A stretch of DNA of 64,000 bases from Afipia sp. (GCA_017308575.1 JAFKEQ010000001.1:1-64000); one strand, 5' to 3'; counted from the stretch's first letter, positions 38,014 to 47,132 are shown. Notes: a model not told the origin generated them from the letters alone. Made by a program: numbers and translations.

Positions 38014-38330
38014 CCTTCAGAATTGAGTTCGGCGCGGCGCCTCATCCACGTCGCGTCGACCTAAGGGCCCACCCGGTTGTCCCCCCGGGTGGGTCATTTT
38101 TTTGCGTGGGCACATCTGACCGCGCAGACAAATCCACTGTTCCGGGCTCGCGTCACCTGACTGTCACATGACGGTGTCATGGCTCACCGGCCGCGCGGCA
38201 GAACGTCATCTCCCCTGCAAAACCCGATAATTGCACTTGCGAGGCATTTGCAACTAAGGCTAGATGCTTGGAGGCAAGGGCTTTCTGATGCCCTCTGCGG
38301 CATGCTCAGTTTTTCGTGATTCGGCCCGGC
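38014..38330. other. Intergenic region before the porin gene
   Basis: 317 bases: the terminator at 38068-38103, then AT-richer DNA up to the porin start. It must hold the porin promoter, but no box pair is convincing. No ORF or RNA gene seen. Confidence 0.4.
38068..38103 (+). terminator. Rho-independent terminator
   Basis: CCCACCCGG TTGTCCCC CCGGGTGGG, a 9-bp GC stem, followed by TCATTTTTTT. It ends transcription of the small His-rich protein gene. Confidence 0.85.
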
Positions 38331-40343
38331 ATGATTCGACCGACCTATCGACCTGTCCTGAAAACCGCACTCGCCGGGCTGATGCTTGGTGGGACGTCGC
38401 TTGTGACAGCGATGGCCGCCGACGTGCCGGGCGCCATGCCGGTCAAGGCGCCCCGCCTCAATGCCGTCTACGACTGGACCGGCCTGTATATCGGTGGCCA
38501 TGCCGGTTACGGCGGCGGCAGTTTCGGACCGGGCACCAATCCGCTGCCGCAACAAGGCGTTTTCTTCCCGCATAGCATTACCGGGCTGATCGGCGGCTAT
38601 CAGGCCGGCTACAATCTCCAGCTGCCCAATCGCGTGGTCCTCGGCCTCGAAGCGGACATCTCGTTTCCGAGCCCGCTGGATCATCCGAAACTCACGCCTG
38701 CGCCGTTCAACACCACGTTCGATTATTTCGGAACGGTCAGGGGCCGTGTCGGATACGCGGTCGGAACGTGGCTGCCTTATGTGACGGGCGGCGCAGCCTG
38801 GGGACGCACGCATATCGATCTCAACGATCCGGCCGGCGATATCGCCGGAATGAAAGCGCGCATGCATCTCGGCTGGGTTGCCGGCGCAGGTCTCGAATTC
38901 GCGCTTGGCGGCAACTGGAGCGGCAAGGTCGAATACAACTACATGGACCTCGGCGCGCGCGCCTATGGCTTGAGCGACGTTCCGCTGCCTGATGTGACAG
39001 TCGATCCCAAGGTGCATGCGGTCAAGCTCGGGCTGAATTACCGGCTGTGGGACACGCCGCCATGGGCATCGAACGCATCGATCAAGGCGCCGTCGCTTCC
39101 GGAATCCACCGACTGGAACGTGCACGGCCAGACCACGCTGATCACACAAGGCTATCCCTCATTCCGCTCGCCGTATCAGGGCGCGAACAGCCTGCCCGGA
39201 ATCGGACGCACGCGCGAGACATGGACCGTCGGCGCGTTTCTCGGATGGCGGCTGTGGGACGGCGGCGAATTCTATTTCAATCCCGAACTGGCGCAGGGCT
39301 TCGGCATCGGCGGCACGCTCGGTCTTGCGGGATTCTCCAATGGCGAAGCGCAGAAGGGCGGCGCGGAATATCCGAAATTTCGCGCGCAGCGCTATTTCTT
39401 CCGCCAAACCTTCGGTCTCGGCGGCGAACAGGAAGACGTCGCGGACGGGCCCAACCAACTGGCGGGCAAGCGCGATATCGACCGCATCACCGTCACTGTC
39501 GGCCGTTTCGCAGTGGGCGATTACTTCGACAACAATTCCTATGCGAAGGACCCACGCGCCGATTTCATGAACTGGGCACTGTGGTCATCCGCCGCCTATG
39601 ATTTCCCCGCCGATCTGCCGGGCTTCACCCGCGGTGCGGTGATCGAACTCAACCGGAAGGATTGGGCGATCAGGGCCGGTGCGTTTCAGGTCCCGTCACA
39701 GCCGAACAGCGATGTTCTGACGTTCAATGGCGCGGGCGGCGTGGTTGAATTCGAGGAGCGTCACACACTCTTCAATCAGCCAGGCAAGTTGCGCGTCGGC
39801 GTTTTCGCCAATCGCGGCAGCACCGCCAACTATCGCGACGTACTCGGAATCAGTACTGCCAATCCCGGCCTCGACATCAACAATATCGTCGCGGGCGAAC
39901 GGCGCGAGCGCTCGAAGTACGGCTTCTACATCAATGGCGAGCAGCAGGTCGCCAACGACGTCGGCATCTTCGCGCGCGCAAGCTGGAATGACGGACAGAA
40001 CGAGATTTTGTCATTCACCGATATCGACCGCAGCCTCTCTGGCGGCGTATCGGTCAAGGGCAGCCACTGGGGCCGGCCTTCGGATACGTTCGGCCTCGGC
40101 GGCGCCATCAACGGCCTGTCGGGCGCGCATCGCGACTTTCTGGCCGCGGGCGGCAAAGGCCTTCTGATCGGCGACGGCCTTCTGAACTACAGCAACGAGC
40201 GCATTCTCGAAACCTACTATGCGCTGGCGCTCGACAAGGCTTTCACGTTCACCGCCGATTATCAGTTGATCGTGAACCCGGCCTACAACGCGGATCGCGG
40301 GCCGGTCTCGATCTTTTCCGGTCGCCTGCACGGCGAGTTCTGA
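38331..40343 (+). CDS. Fused outer-membrane protein: Omp25-like barrel plus OprB carbohydrate porin
   Basis: 670 aa with signal peptide (LKTALAGLMLGGTSLVTAMAAD). Residues about 45-245 form an 8-strand Omp25/Omp31-like barrel (YDWTGLYIGGHAGYGGGSF, IGGYQAGYNLQLPNRVVLGLEAD, ending VKLGLNYRLWD). Residues about 265-670 are an OprB carbohydrate-selective porin (WNVHGQTTLITQGYPSFRSPYQG, GEFYFNPELAQGFGIGG, VGRFAVGDYFDNNSYAKDPR, C-terminal FSGRLHGEF with terminal Phe). Two barrels in one chain are unusual. It probably lets sugars across the outer membrane. ATG at 38331 preferred; GTG at 38316 possible. Confidence 0.88.
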   Translation: MIRPTYRPVLKTALAGLMLGGTSLVTAMAADVPGAMPVKAPRLNAVYDWTGLYIGGHAGYGGGSFGPGTNPLPQQGVFFPHSITGLIGGYQAGYNLQLPNRVVLGLEADISFPSPLDHPKLTPAPFNTTFDYFGTVRGRVGYAVGTWLPYVTGGAAWGRTHIDLNDPAGDIAGMKARMHLGWVAGAGLEFALGGNWSGKVEYNYMDLGARAYGLSDVPLPDVTVDPKVHAVKLGLNYRLWDTPPWASNASIKAPSLPESTDWNVHGQTTLITQGYPSFRSPYQGANSLPGIGRTRETWTVGAFLGWRLWDGGEFYFNPELAQGFGIGGTLGLAGFSNGEAQKGGAEYPKFRAQRYFFRQTFGLGGEQEDVADGPNQLAGKRDIDRITVTVGRFAVGDYFDNNSYAKDPRADFMNWALWSSAAYDFPADLPGFTRGAVIELNRKDWAIRAGAFQVPSQPNSDVLTFNGAGGVVEFEERHTLFNQPGKLRVGVFANRGSTANYRDVLGISTANPGLDINNIVAGERRERSKYGFYINGEQQVANDVGIFARASWNDGQNEILSFTDIDRSLSGGVSVKGSHWGRPSDTFGLGGAINGLSGAHRDFLAAGGKGLLIGDGLLNYSNERILETYYALALDKAFTFTADYQLIVNPAYNADRGPVSIFSGRLHGEF

Positions 40344-42014
40344 TCATCCATGCCGTACCACGGGCATGGCGACGGGCGGCATTACACCGGGCAGCGGAGC
40401 GAACGATTCTGCCTGTGCAAATTCCCAGGCCTGAAAATGCGGCGGCAGATCACCGTTACCCTCCAGCAGTTCGCCCGGACGAAGCTGCGGATAAAGCCGA
40501 GCGAAAGATAGCACATCCGTCCCGGAAATTCGGTGCGAGAAATGAATCGGGCGGATCTCCTGCGGGTGATTGAGACCGGCCGCCGCGATCAACTCCGCCA
40601 GCGCATGCAGCGTGGCGTGGTGATAGTTGTAAACACGCGCGGTCTTGTCCGGCACGACCAGCGCGCGGTTGCGCATCGGATCCTGCGACGTCACGCCGGT
40701 GGGACAGCGGTCGGTGTGACAGCTCAGCGACTGGATACACCCCAGCGCAAACATGAATCCGCGCGCGGAATTACACCAGTCTGCGCCGAGCGCCATGGCA
40801 CGCGCCATATCAAACGCGGTGGCGATCTTGCCGGATGCCCCGACCTTGATGCGATCGCGCGCATTGATGCCGATCAGCGCGTTATGCACGAAGCTGACGC
40901 CTTCGCGCATCGGCATGCCGAGATGATCCATGAATTCGGACGGCGCGGCGCCGGTGCCGCCTTCCTTGCCATCGACCACGATGAAATCCGGATAGATTCC
41001 GGTTTTCAGCATCGCCTTGCAGATTGCGAGAAATTCCCAGCGATGGCCGATGCACAGCTTGAAGCCCGCCGGCTTGCCGCCGGACAGCCGCCGCATCTCG
41101 CCGATGAACTGCATCATCTCGATCGGCGTCGAGAATGCGCGGTGATAGGCCGGTGAAAGACAGTCCTCGCCCATCGCGACACCGCGAATGCGCGAAATCT
41201 CCTTGGACACTTTCGCTGCAGGAAGCACGCCGCCGTGCCCGGGCTTGGCGCCCTGACTGACCTTCAGTTCGACCATCTTGATCTGGTCGTCACTGGCGAT
41301 CTTCGCGAACAGGTCCGGATTGAAGGTGCCATCCGGATTGCGGCAGCCGAAATAACCCGAACCGATTTCCCAGATCAGATCGCCGCCATTCTCGCGATGA
41401 TAATCGCTGACGCCGCCCTCGCCGGTATCGTGCGCGAAGTTTCCGCGTTTCGCGCCCGCATTGAGCGCACGGATCGCATTGGGACTGAGCGCGCCAAAAC
41501 TCATGGCGGAAATATTGAACACCGAGGCGGAATACGGCTTCAGGCAATCGGGGCCGCCGATGGTGATGCGAAAATGCTCGTCGGCCGGCGGCTTCGGCGC
41601 CACCGAGTGATGCATCCATTCATAGCCGTCGGCGTAAACCTCTTCCTGGGTTCCGAACGGGCGTTTGTCGAGCACCATCTTGGCGCGCTGATAGACGACG
41701 GCGCGCCGGTCGCGGCTGAACGGCTTGCCATCCTTCTCGCTCTCGAAAAAATACTGCCGCATCTCGGGCCGGATTTCTTCCAGCAGAAAACGGATATGCG
41801 CCGAGATCGGATAGTTGCGCAGCACCGCATGGCTCTTCTGCAGCAGGTCGTGAATGCCGAGCACGGACAATGAAGCAAAAATCACGATCGGAATCGTGAA
41901 CAGCACCATGTCGTCGGGATCGTAAATCGCGCCAGCAACCAGAAGCGCGGTGAGCACAATGCTGAGAGTCAGGACAATGAGGCGAGGTGAAAACAGCAGC
42001 GCGAGAGTTTGCAT
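40344..42014 (-). CDS. FMN-binding glutamate synthase family protein, membrane-anchored
   Basis: 556 aa. Two N-terminal membrane helices (SPRLIVLTLSIVLTALLVAG, FTIPIVIFASLSVLGI), then the GltB FMN/synthase domain: VFNISAMSFGALSPNAIRALNAGAKRG, KPGHGGVLPAAKVSKEIS, FIVVDGKEGGTGAAPSEFMDHLG, and the Fe-S cysteine loop CIQSLSCHTDRCPTGVTSQDP. It lacks the N-terminal glutaminase and the C-terminal beta-helix of true GltB. Such short forms are widespread; their reaction is not settled. Start at MQTLALLF (42014) chosen for the membrane anchor. Confidence 0.88.
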   Translation of the reverse strand: MQTLALLFSPRLIVLTLSIVLTALLVAGAIYDPDDMVLFTIPIVIFASLSVLGIHDLLQKSHAVLRNYPISAHIRFLLEEIRPEMRQYFFESEKDGKPFSRDRRAVVYQRAKMVLDKRPFGTQEEVYADGYEWMHHSVAPKPPADEHFRITIGGPDCLKPYSASVFNISAMSFGALSPNAIRALNAGAKRGNFAHDTGEGGVSDYHRENGGDLIWEIGSGYFGCRNPDGTFNPDLFAKIASDDQIKMVELKVSQGAKPGHGGVLPAAKVSKEISRIRGVAMGEDCLSPAYHRAFSTPIEMMQFIGEMRRLSGGKPAGFKLCIGHRWEFLAICKAMLKTGIYPDFIVVDGKEGGTGAAPSEFMDHLGMPMREGVSFVHNALIGINARDRIKVGASGKIATAFDMARAMALGADWCNSARGFMFALGCIQSLSCHTDRCPTGVTSQDPMRNRALVVPDKTARVYNYHHATLHALAELIAAAGLNHPQEIRPIHFSHRISGTDVLSFARLYPQLRPGELLEGNGDLPPHFQAWEFAQAESFAPLPGVMPPVAMPVVRHG

Positions 42015-42261
42015 AAAAACCTCGATAACGAATCGATCCGAAGCACGCGATGCGACCGTATTGAACCTGCGGACGCGCGGGCGATAACGCCATAAATCAG
42101 CCGCGACGCCTAAAAACCATACACGAAACCTGGACAATTCGACATCGGTCCCATCGTGCAAGGCATGGCGCCGACGTCATCCTGTCATGGACATGTGCTT
42201 GCATTTCGATTCCGGCTGCTTGCTGCAAAGCAACATCCGGCATGTCCCGGCCATTCCATCA

Positions 42262-43143
42262 TCAGTGCGTATGCGGACGCATCTCGCCGGGTATGCCGCC
42301 CTTCTCCAGCCCGCCACCGGCGATCCAGGCTTCGGTGTTCTTGATCGCCCGGGTGATATGGTCGGTCGTGCGGGTGAAGTCGTAAGGCGAGCCCACCAGC
42401 GGACACAGCGGCGGCACGACATAGTATTCGATGCCGGGCTCCAGATATTCCAGCTCCGTGGTCATCTGGCGGGAGATCAGTAGCGTCAGCGCATGAAGCG
42501 CCGTTGCAACGGCCCCGACCGGCGGCCCCTTTTCGGCGCAGGCAAAGCCGGTCGGAATCACGATCAATCTTTGCGCGCCCTTCTCAATCGCGACACGGAT
42601 CGGCGTATTGCTGGAGATCGCGCCGTCCGCAAGAAATCGTCCCTGATGTTCCACCGGCGCGAAAGCGCCGGGTATGGCCGTGCTCGCAACGATCGCCTCC
42701 GCGGCCGGGCCTTCCGAGAGCACAACGGTATCGCCATTGATGATGTCTGTCGTGACGATGTGAACCGGGATTTGCGCGTCCTCCAGATTCCGGTAGGGCA
42801 AATTCTCCTCGACCAGTTTGCGGACGCCATCGTGGGAAATCAGGAAGTCCCTGTGCCACAAAAAGCTGACGAACGAACGCAGCGATACCGGGAACACGTC
42901 CTGCCGCGTCAATCCGCGCCAGATCTCGGCGAGTTTCCTAACGCCGTCCAGCGTCGGCGCGCCAGCATAGTACGCGCCGTTCATGGCGCCGACGCTCGAT
43001 CCCACGACGAGATCGGCCCGCAGCCCATGGGCGACGAGCGCCTGCATCATCCCGACCTGAATCGCACCGAAACTGCCACCGCCCGCGAATACGAACGCTG
43101 TTTTCTTTCCGGTGCGATTGTCAGTGCCGTGCATCGTTTGCAA
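42262..43143 (-). CDS. Patatin-like phospholipase
   Basis: 293 aa cytoplasmic patatin domain: glycine-rich oxyanion loop FAGGGSFGAIQVGMMQAL (19-36), nucleophile GSSVGAMNG with S50, and catalytic Asp in FLADGAISSNTPI. It probably acts as a phospholipase A or acyl hydrolase. It is a single gene between the glutamate-synthase-like gene and the lactonase-like gene, all on the minus strand but with gaps, so co-transcription is doubtful. Confidence 0.9.
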   Translation of the reverse strand: MQTMHGTDNRTGKKTAFVFAGGGSFGAIQVGMMQALVAHGLRADLVVGSSVGAMNGAYYAGAPTLDGVRKLAEIWRGLTRQDVFPVSLRSFVSFLWHRDFLISHDGVRKLVEENLPYRNLEDAQIPVHIVTTDIINGDTVVLSEGPAAEAIVASTAIPGAFAPVEHQGRFLADGAISSNTPIRVAIEKGAQRLIVIPTGFACAEKGPPVGAVATALHALTLLISRQMTTELEYLEPGIEYYVVPPLCPLVGSPYDFTRTTDHITRAIKNTEAWIAGGGLEKGGIPGEMRPHTH

Positions 43144-43172
43144 CTATAGCAACCGGGTTCTGGATGCAGCGA

Positions 43173-43997
43173 TCAAGATCGCTTGTTCGCGTCCTTTTCG
43201 ACAAACGAACGCATCGGCGCCTTGTGCAAGGCGACCGCATCGGCGCTCCCGGCCACGCGCGGATAAAGCTCGCGCACCAGGGGATCATGGCCGGGAATGA
43301 CACGGTCGGGATGCCCCGCGAGACGTTCGAGCGTGTTCCAGCCGTCCATCATGTCTCCGATGTTGTAGACGATCGGAAACGGATTCTTGCGCTGCATGTT
43401 GGCGTAGTAATGCGCCGCATCGGATGCCAGCACCACCGGGCCGCGCTCGGTTTCCACCCGCACCACCTGCAAGCCGTCCGAATGCCCGCCGATATGATGC
43501 AGCGTCACGCCCGGCGCGATCTCGGCGTCGCCGTCGTGAAAGACCACGCGGTCGCTGTAGACATGCCGCACCATCAGCGTGACGTCTTCCACTGAGAACG
43601 GATGGCGCAGCAGGCCGTGGCACATGCATCGCCCGGTGGCGAAGCGCATTTCACGGTCCTGCAGATGGAACCGCGCCTTGGGGAAGCGATCGAGATTGCC
43701 CGCGTGATCGTAATGCAGATGGGTGATGACCACGTCGCGAATGCTGTCGGGGCTGACGCCGAAATTTTTGAGCGCATCGGCGGGATTGACCATCAATGCG
43801 CGGGCGCGCTCGCTCGCGGCGATCGCATTGAATCCGGTATCGACCAGAATATCGCCGTCACCGCCACGGATCAGCCAGACGAAATAATCGAGGTCCGTTC
43901 CCTCGTTGTGAATATCCGGTGTCAAATAGTTCTGATGCGGCTGGCGGCCGGTGTGGGTTGCATAGCGGATCGCATAGATTTCGCGGTGATGAGCCAA
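43173..43997 (-). CDS. Metallo-beta-lactamase-fold hydrolase, AHL-lactonase-like
   Basis: 274 aa. Dinuclear zinc motif HLHYDHAGN (HxHxDH), then His in HIGGHSDGLQ, Asp in LASDAAHY and His in IPGHDPLV: the full ligand set of AttM/AiiB-type lactonases. It would open the lactone ring of N-acyl homoserine lactones or a related ester. No luxI/luxR is nearby. The start is probably a TTG at 43997 (MAHHREIYAIRY), with GGGA upstream; no ATG gives a sensible N-terminus. Confidence 0.82.
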   Translation of the reverse strand: MAHHREIYAIRYATHTGRQPHQNYLTPDIHNEGTDLDYFVWLIRGGDGDILVDTGFNAIAASERARALMVNPADALKNFGVSPDSIRDVVITHLHYDHAGNLDRFPKARFHLQDREMRFATGRCMCHGLLRHPFSVEDVTLMVRHVYSDRVVFHDGDAEIAPGVTLHHIGGHSDGLQVVRVETERGPVVLASDAAHYYANMQRKNPFPIVYNIGDMMDGWNTLERLAGHPDRVIPGHDPLVRELYPRVAGSADAVALHKAPMRSFVEKDANKRS

Positions 43998-44082
43998 GGC
44001 GTTTCCCGTCGTCTGTTGTTCGTTGTGCCGCACTCTGCACACCGGCAGCCGCCGCGACAAGCATTGAAAGGGAATGGGCGTG

Positions 44083-44778
44083 TTACGCCAGCGCCGTCGA
44101 CCAGATCGTCGAAAGACCGATGGCAATGGTGACGAAACCGACCATTCCCTGCAGCGCGCGATTGGCCCAGGTCAGCCAGCGCGCCGAGATCACCAGCGGA
44201 ACGGCAATGACCACCGACAGCGCGCCCATGCCGAGCATCGATCCGATGCCGAACAGCAGAACATAAAGCAGGCCATGCGTCGGGCTCGACGCCTGCGTGA
44301 CCGTCAGCACCAGCAGGGCTGCCGAGCCCGCCATCCCGTGCATCAGTCCGACCAGCAGGGTCCGCCACCGAAACCCGTGCGCATGATCGTGAGCGCTGCG
44401 CGCGTGCGGCACAGCATCGGCCGCATGGCTGTGGACATGATAGTGCTCGGTACCGTCATGATGACGATGCCGATGGAAGTGAACCCGGTCCCGCCACAAC
44501 CGCCACAAAAGATGTAACCCAAGCCCGACCAGCATGACGCCTACCGCCGTCTCCAGCGGCTGGGACAGGCGCTCCGGTATCGCGTGACCGATCAGCAGCG
44601 CGGCCCCCGCAAAGACAAACAGCGTGATGGTGTGACCGAGGCCCCAGGTCAGTCCATGCTTGACGATGTCGGCAACGCTGGAGCGTCGCGCGGCGATGGT
44701 GGAGACGGCCGCGATGTGATCGGCCTCGAGCGCGTGCTGCATCCCGAGCAGGAAGCCGAATCCCAGAATTCCAAACAT
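44083..44778 (-). CDS. Nickel/cobalt transporter, NicO/UreH-like
   Basis: 231 aa, six membrane helices. H-x4-D-H metal motif HALEADHIAAVST in helix 1, HGLTWGLGHT, and a His-rich loop (HFHRHRHHDG...HVHSHAADAVPHARSAHDHAHG) before GLMHGMAGSAALLVL. This fits Ni2+/Co2+ permeases of the NiCoT/UreH/HupE group. No urease or hydrogenase gene is close by. CobST for B12 cobalt insertion are about 17 kb away; a cobalt link is inference only. Confidence 0.85.
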   Translation of the reverse strand: MFGILGFGFLLGMQHALEADHIAAVSTIAARRSSVADIVKHGLTWGLGHTITLFVFAGAALLIGHAIPERLSQPLETAVGVMLVGLGLHLLWRLWRDRVHFHRHRHHDGTEHYHVHSHAADAVPHARSAHDHAHGFRWRTLLVGLMHGMAGSAALLVLTVTQASSPTHGLLYVLLFGIGSMLGMGALSVVIAVPLVISARWLTWANRALQGMVGFVTIAIGLSTIWSTALA

Positions 44779-44971
44779 ACGGGGCGATCTCGCATCTTGC
44801 AGCCTGCCGAACCTGGCTGCCGCGCCGGATCACGCTGGCATTCCCTGCGAGCGATTGTCAATCGCTCGTCATGTTCGACAAGAAGCACGACGATATCCGC
44901 GTCACGATTGACCGTGGCAATAGCGAGTGGACCGCTTTAATCATTGCGCGCCGATTCACGGCGCGGAGATC

Positions 44972-45577
44972 ATGATGCTCAATACGCCTGCTTTTGCCTT
45001 CGTTTTGTTCAGCGGACTGAGGCAGCTCGGCGAAATCCTGCTGCTGGTCGGGCTGAGCGGCGAAGTCGCCCTTCTGGTGATCAAGGTTACGAAGGGCGCG
45101 TGGGAGAAAAGGCTGGCGGTCACGTTTGCCGCGCTCGTCCTCTCCGGCTGTGCCTTGACATGGTGGGCCGACAGTCCGCGAACACTCAGCGCCGGCTCCC
45201 AGCAGCGGCTGGCCGGCGCTCTTAAAGAATATCGCGGCACGCCGTTCGATTTTTCAATCGGGCTCGATCCGGAAGCCGTGAGCCTGATGGAAGAGATCGC
45301 AACCGCGCTCGATGCCGCGGGCTGGAAACGGCAGGCCGTCACGCATGGCCAGGGATATGTGCCGCCGGGGAAGCCGGCTGCCGGTCTGGTTGTTCTGAAG
45401 GGTGTCGAAGTTCAGATCACGGACTCCCGGCAGGCGGAATGGGGCGCGGCCGGAAAACCGGGCGCCATGCTGTTGAAAGCGCTCCGTCACGAGGGGCTGA
45501 CGGCCTTCGCCAGACAGGTTCCGGACGACCATGAAAGCAGCGGCGCGATCCACATCAAGATCGGCGCGAAGCCTTGA
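44972..45577 (+). CDS. Hypothetical membrane-anchored protein
   Basis: 201 aa. Two N-terminal hydrophobic stretches (FAFVLFSGLRQLGEILLLVGLSGEVALLVI and LAVTFAALVLSGCALTWWA) are followed by a soluble alpha/beta domain (about 70-201): GTPFDFSIGLDPEAVSLMEEIATALDAAGWKRQAVTHG and the C-terminal AGAMLLKALRHEG, ending IHIKIGAKP. The soluble part resembles a domain seen in unnamed alphaproteobacterial membrane proteins. I do not recognise a function. GGAG lies before the ATG at 44972; a second ATG follows directly. Confidence 0.7.
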   Translation: MMLNTPAFAFVLFSGLRQLGEILLLVGLSGEVALLVIKVTKGAWEKRLAVTFAALVLSGCALTWWADSPRTLSAGSQQRLAGALKEYRGTPFDFSIGLDPEAVSLMEEIATALDAAGWKRQAVTHGQGYVPPGKPAAGLVVLKGVEVQITDSRQAEWGAAGKPGAMLLKALRHEGLTAFARQVPDDHESSGAIHIKIGAKP

Positions 45578-45611
45578 AGATGTGATGACGCGGCCGCGCG
45601 GCCGAGGTAAC

Positions 45612-45688
45612 TGGCGATCCCGGGAAGACTCGAACTTCCGACCTACGGTTTAGGAAACCGTCGCTCTATCCGGCTGAGCTACGGGACC
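45612..45688 (-). tRNA. tRNA-Arg (anticodon CCU)
   Basis: 77 nt cloverleaf on the minus strand: acceptor GGTCCCG/CGGGATC, D-arm GCTC..GAGC, anticodon loop TTCCTAA (anticodon CCT, codon AGG), T-arm CGGAAGTTCGAGTCTTCCG, discriminator G and an encoded CCA. All stems pair. It reads the rare AGG arginine codon. Confidence 0.95.
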
Positions 45689-45783
45689 GGCCGCACGACT
45701 CGGCAAACATCGCCGGGCCATGAGATATCGTCCATATCAGACCACGCAGGCCCCCGCCAACCCGGCTTGAGCCATTCCGGCAA

Positions 45784-45831
45784 GCGATTCTAAAAGAATC
45801 GCGGCCGCAGCGACGTCCGTCCCGCTATAAT
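45784..45831 (+). promoter_or_regulatory. Palindrome GCGATTCTAAAAGAATCGC and -10 box upstream of the Sel1 gene
   Basis: An exact 8-bp inverted repeat with a 3-base centre (45784-45802) ends 23 bases before a perfect TATAAT (45826-45831). No TTGACA-like box is at the right spacing, so the palindrome may be an activator or repressor site in place of -35. The motif was compared with the Irr/ICE consensus and does not match. Confidence 0.45.
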
Positions 45832-45883
45832 ATGACAAGGCGCTGAAACTGGCGCGATCCCCGATCCTGAGAGTCGACACATT

Positions 45884-46690
45884 GTGCTGAAATTCCCGCT
45901 GCGGCGGCTGTTCGGAAAGCCACGCAAAAAGCAGACCGCTGACGAGCCGATCTATCTCGGCGAGATCCGCAAGCTCAGCGACGAGGACTGGCAGGCGGCG
46001 CTGACCAAAAGCCCGGAGGAAGCCGCACGGCTTGTGCAGGCGGCGGCGACCTATGGCTATCTCGATGCGCAGCTCAACTGGGCGCAGATGCTCCTCGACG
46101 GCTATGGCACGCGCCGAGATCCCGAAGCCGCGTTCCGCTGGTTCGGCATTGCTGCCTTAAGCAAGCGCGCCGATGCGCTCAACATGCTTGGCCGCTGCCA
46201 TGAACTCGGCTGGGGCACGCCAGTCGATTATGCGAAGGCCGTCGCCTGCTATCGTGAAGCCGCGGACAAATCCTACGACTGGGCGCAATACAATCTCGGC
46301 TGCCGCCTGCTCGACGGTCAGGATGTCGAGCGCGATCCCGACGAGGCCTTTGCGCTCTTCTCCAAGGCCGTGGCGCAGGGACACGACAAATCGCTGAACA
46401 TGCTCGGCCGCTGTTATGAAAACGGCTGGGGCTGTCTGCAGGATATGACACAGGCCATCGCGTGGTATCGCCGCTCGGCAGAGGCGGGAGATTTCCGCGG
46501 GCAATATCGCTACGGACAATTGCTTGTCGATCAAGGCCTGCTCGATGACGCGCTGGCGCTGCTGCGCCTCGCTGTCGACAACACGCCCGCACACATGTGC
46601 GCGGAAATGGCCGACACTTTCCTGAACCATGCGGAGCCGAAACTGCACGAGATCGGTTTGCGCGCGCAGGCCCGTGCGTCGACATCGTGA
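45884..46690 (+). CDS. Sel1-repeat (TPR-like) protein
   Basis: 268 aa, GTG start. At least four Sel1-like repeats of about 36 residues: AQLNWAQMLLDGYGTRRDPEAAFRWFGIAA, ALNMLGRCHELGWGTPVDYAKAVACYREAA, AQYNLGCRLLDGQDVERDPDEAFALFSKAV and SLNMLGRCYENGWGCLQDMTQAIAWYRRSA (given in sections under 20 residues: LNMLGRCHELGWG, LNMLGRCYENGWG). Such superhelical repeats mediate protein contacts. No signal peptide is visible, so it is cytoplasmic. A basic N-terminus (KFPLRRLFGKPRKKQ) precedes the repeats. Confidence 0.85.
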   Translation: MLKFPLRRLFGKPRKKQTADEPIYLGEIRKLSDEDWQAALTKSPEEAARLVQAAATYGYLDAQLNWAQMLLDGYGTRRDPEAAFRWFGIAALSKRADALNMLGRCHELGWGTPVDYAKAVACYREAADKSYDWAQYNLGCRLLDGQDVERDPDEAFALFSKAVAQGHDKSLNMLGRCYENGWGCLQDMTQAIAWYRRSAEAGDFRGQYRYGQLLVDQGLLDDALALLRLAVDNTPAHMCAEMADTFLNHAEPKLHEIGLRAQARASTS

Positions 46691-46820
46691 TCCACGCAGC
46701 GCGCGCCGCGATGAACGCATGTTCATCGACATTAAACTTGCGCGCGCGTCTGATCGGGCCTCATTTCCGAGAAACTTTTTCGTCCCAATCGCGTCTTGCC
46801 TTTAACCGATGGAGGACACC

Positions 46821-47102
46821 ATGAAACTCAAACTCACAATCATCGGCCTGGCCGCGCTTGGAACTGTAGCAGTCACATCAAGCAGCGCATCCGCCTTGCC
46901 GAACGGTCTTGCCGGTATCACGGACACCGCCAAGAACGTGGAACATGTTCGCTGGGTCTGTAACCCGTGGGGACGTTGCTGGTGGCGGCCGAACTTCTAC
47001 GGCGCATATGGCTACTATGGCGGTCCGCGCTTTTACGGAGGACCGCGCTTCTATGGACGCGGCTGGGGTTATCGCGGCGGCTGGCATCATCGCCGCTGGT
47101 GA
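46821..47102 (+). CDS. Small secreted Gly/Tyr/Trp-rich protein
   Basis: 93 aa. Signal peptide (KLTIIGLAALGTVAVTSSSASA), a short middle with two Cys (WVCNPWGRCWW), then repeats of GPRFYGG and a Trp/His/Arg tail (GWGYRGGWHHRRW). Glycine/tyrosine-rich exported proteins of this kind are common and unassigned in the family. GGAGG lies 7 bases upstream. A terminator follows. Confidence 0.8.
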   Translation: MKLKLTIIGLAALGTVAVTSSSASALPNGLAGITDTAKNVEHVRWVCNPWGRCWWRPNFYGAYGYYGGPRFYGGPRFYGRGWGYRGGWHHRRW

Positions 47103-47108
47103 GGTAGC

Positions 47109-47132
47109 AAAGGAGGGCGAAAGCCCTCCTTT
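47109..47132 (+). terminator. Rho-independent terminator
   Basis: AAAGGAGGG CGAAAG CCCTCCTTT, 9-bp stem, right after the Gly/Tyr-rich gene. The T-run is short (TTT), so it may be weak. Confidence 0.7.

Noticed and set aside
45784..45802. Irr/ICE iron-control box
   Set aside because: The site has TTCTAAA but the other half-site is not TTTAGAA; the symmetry is different.
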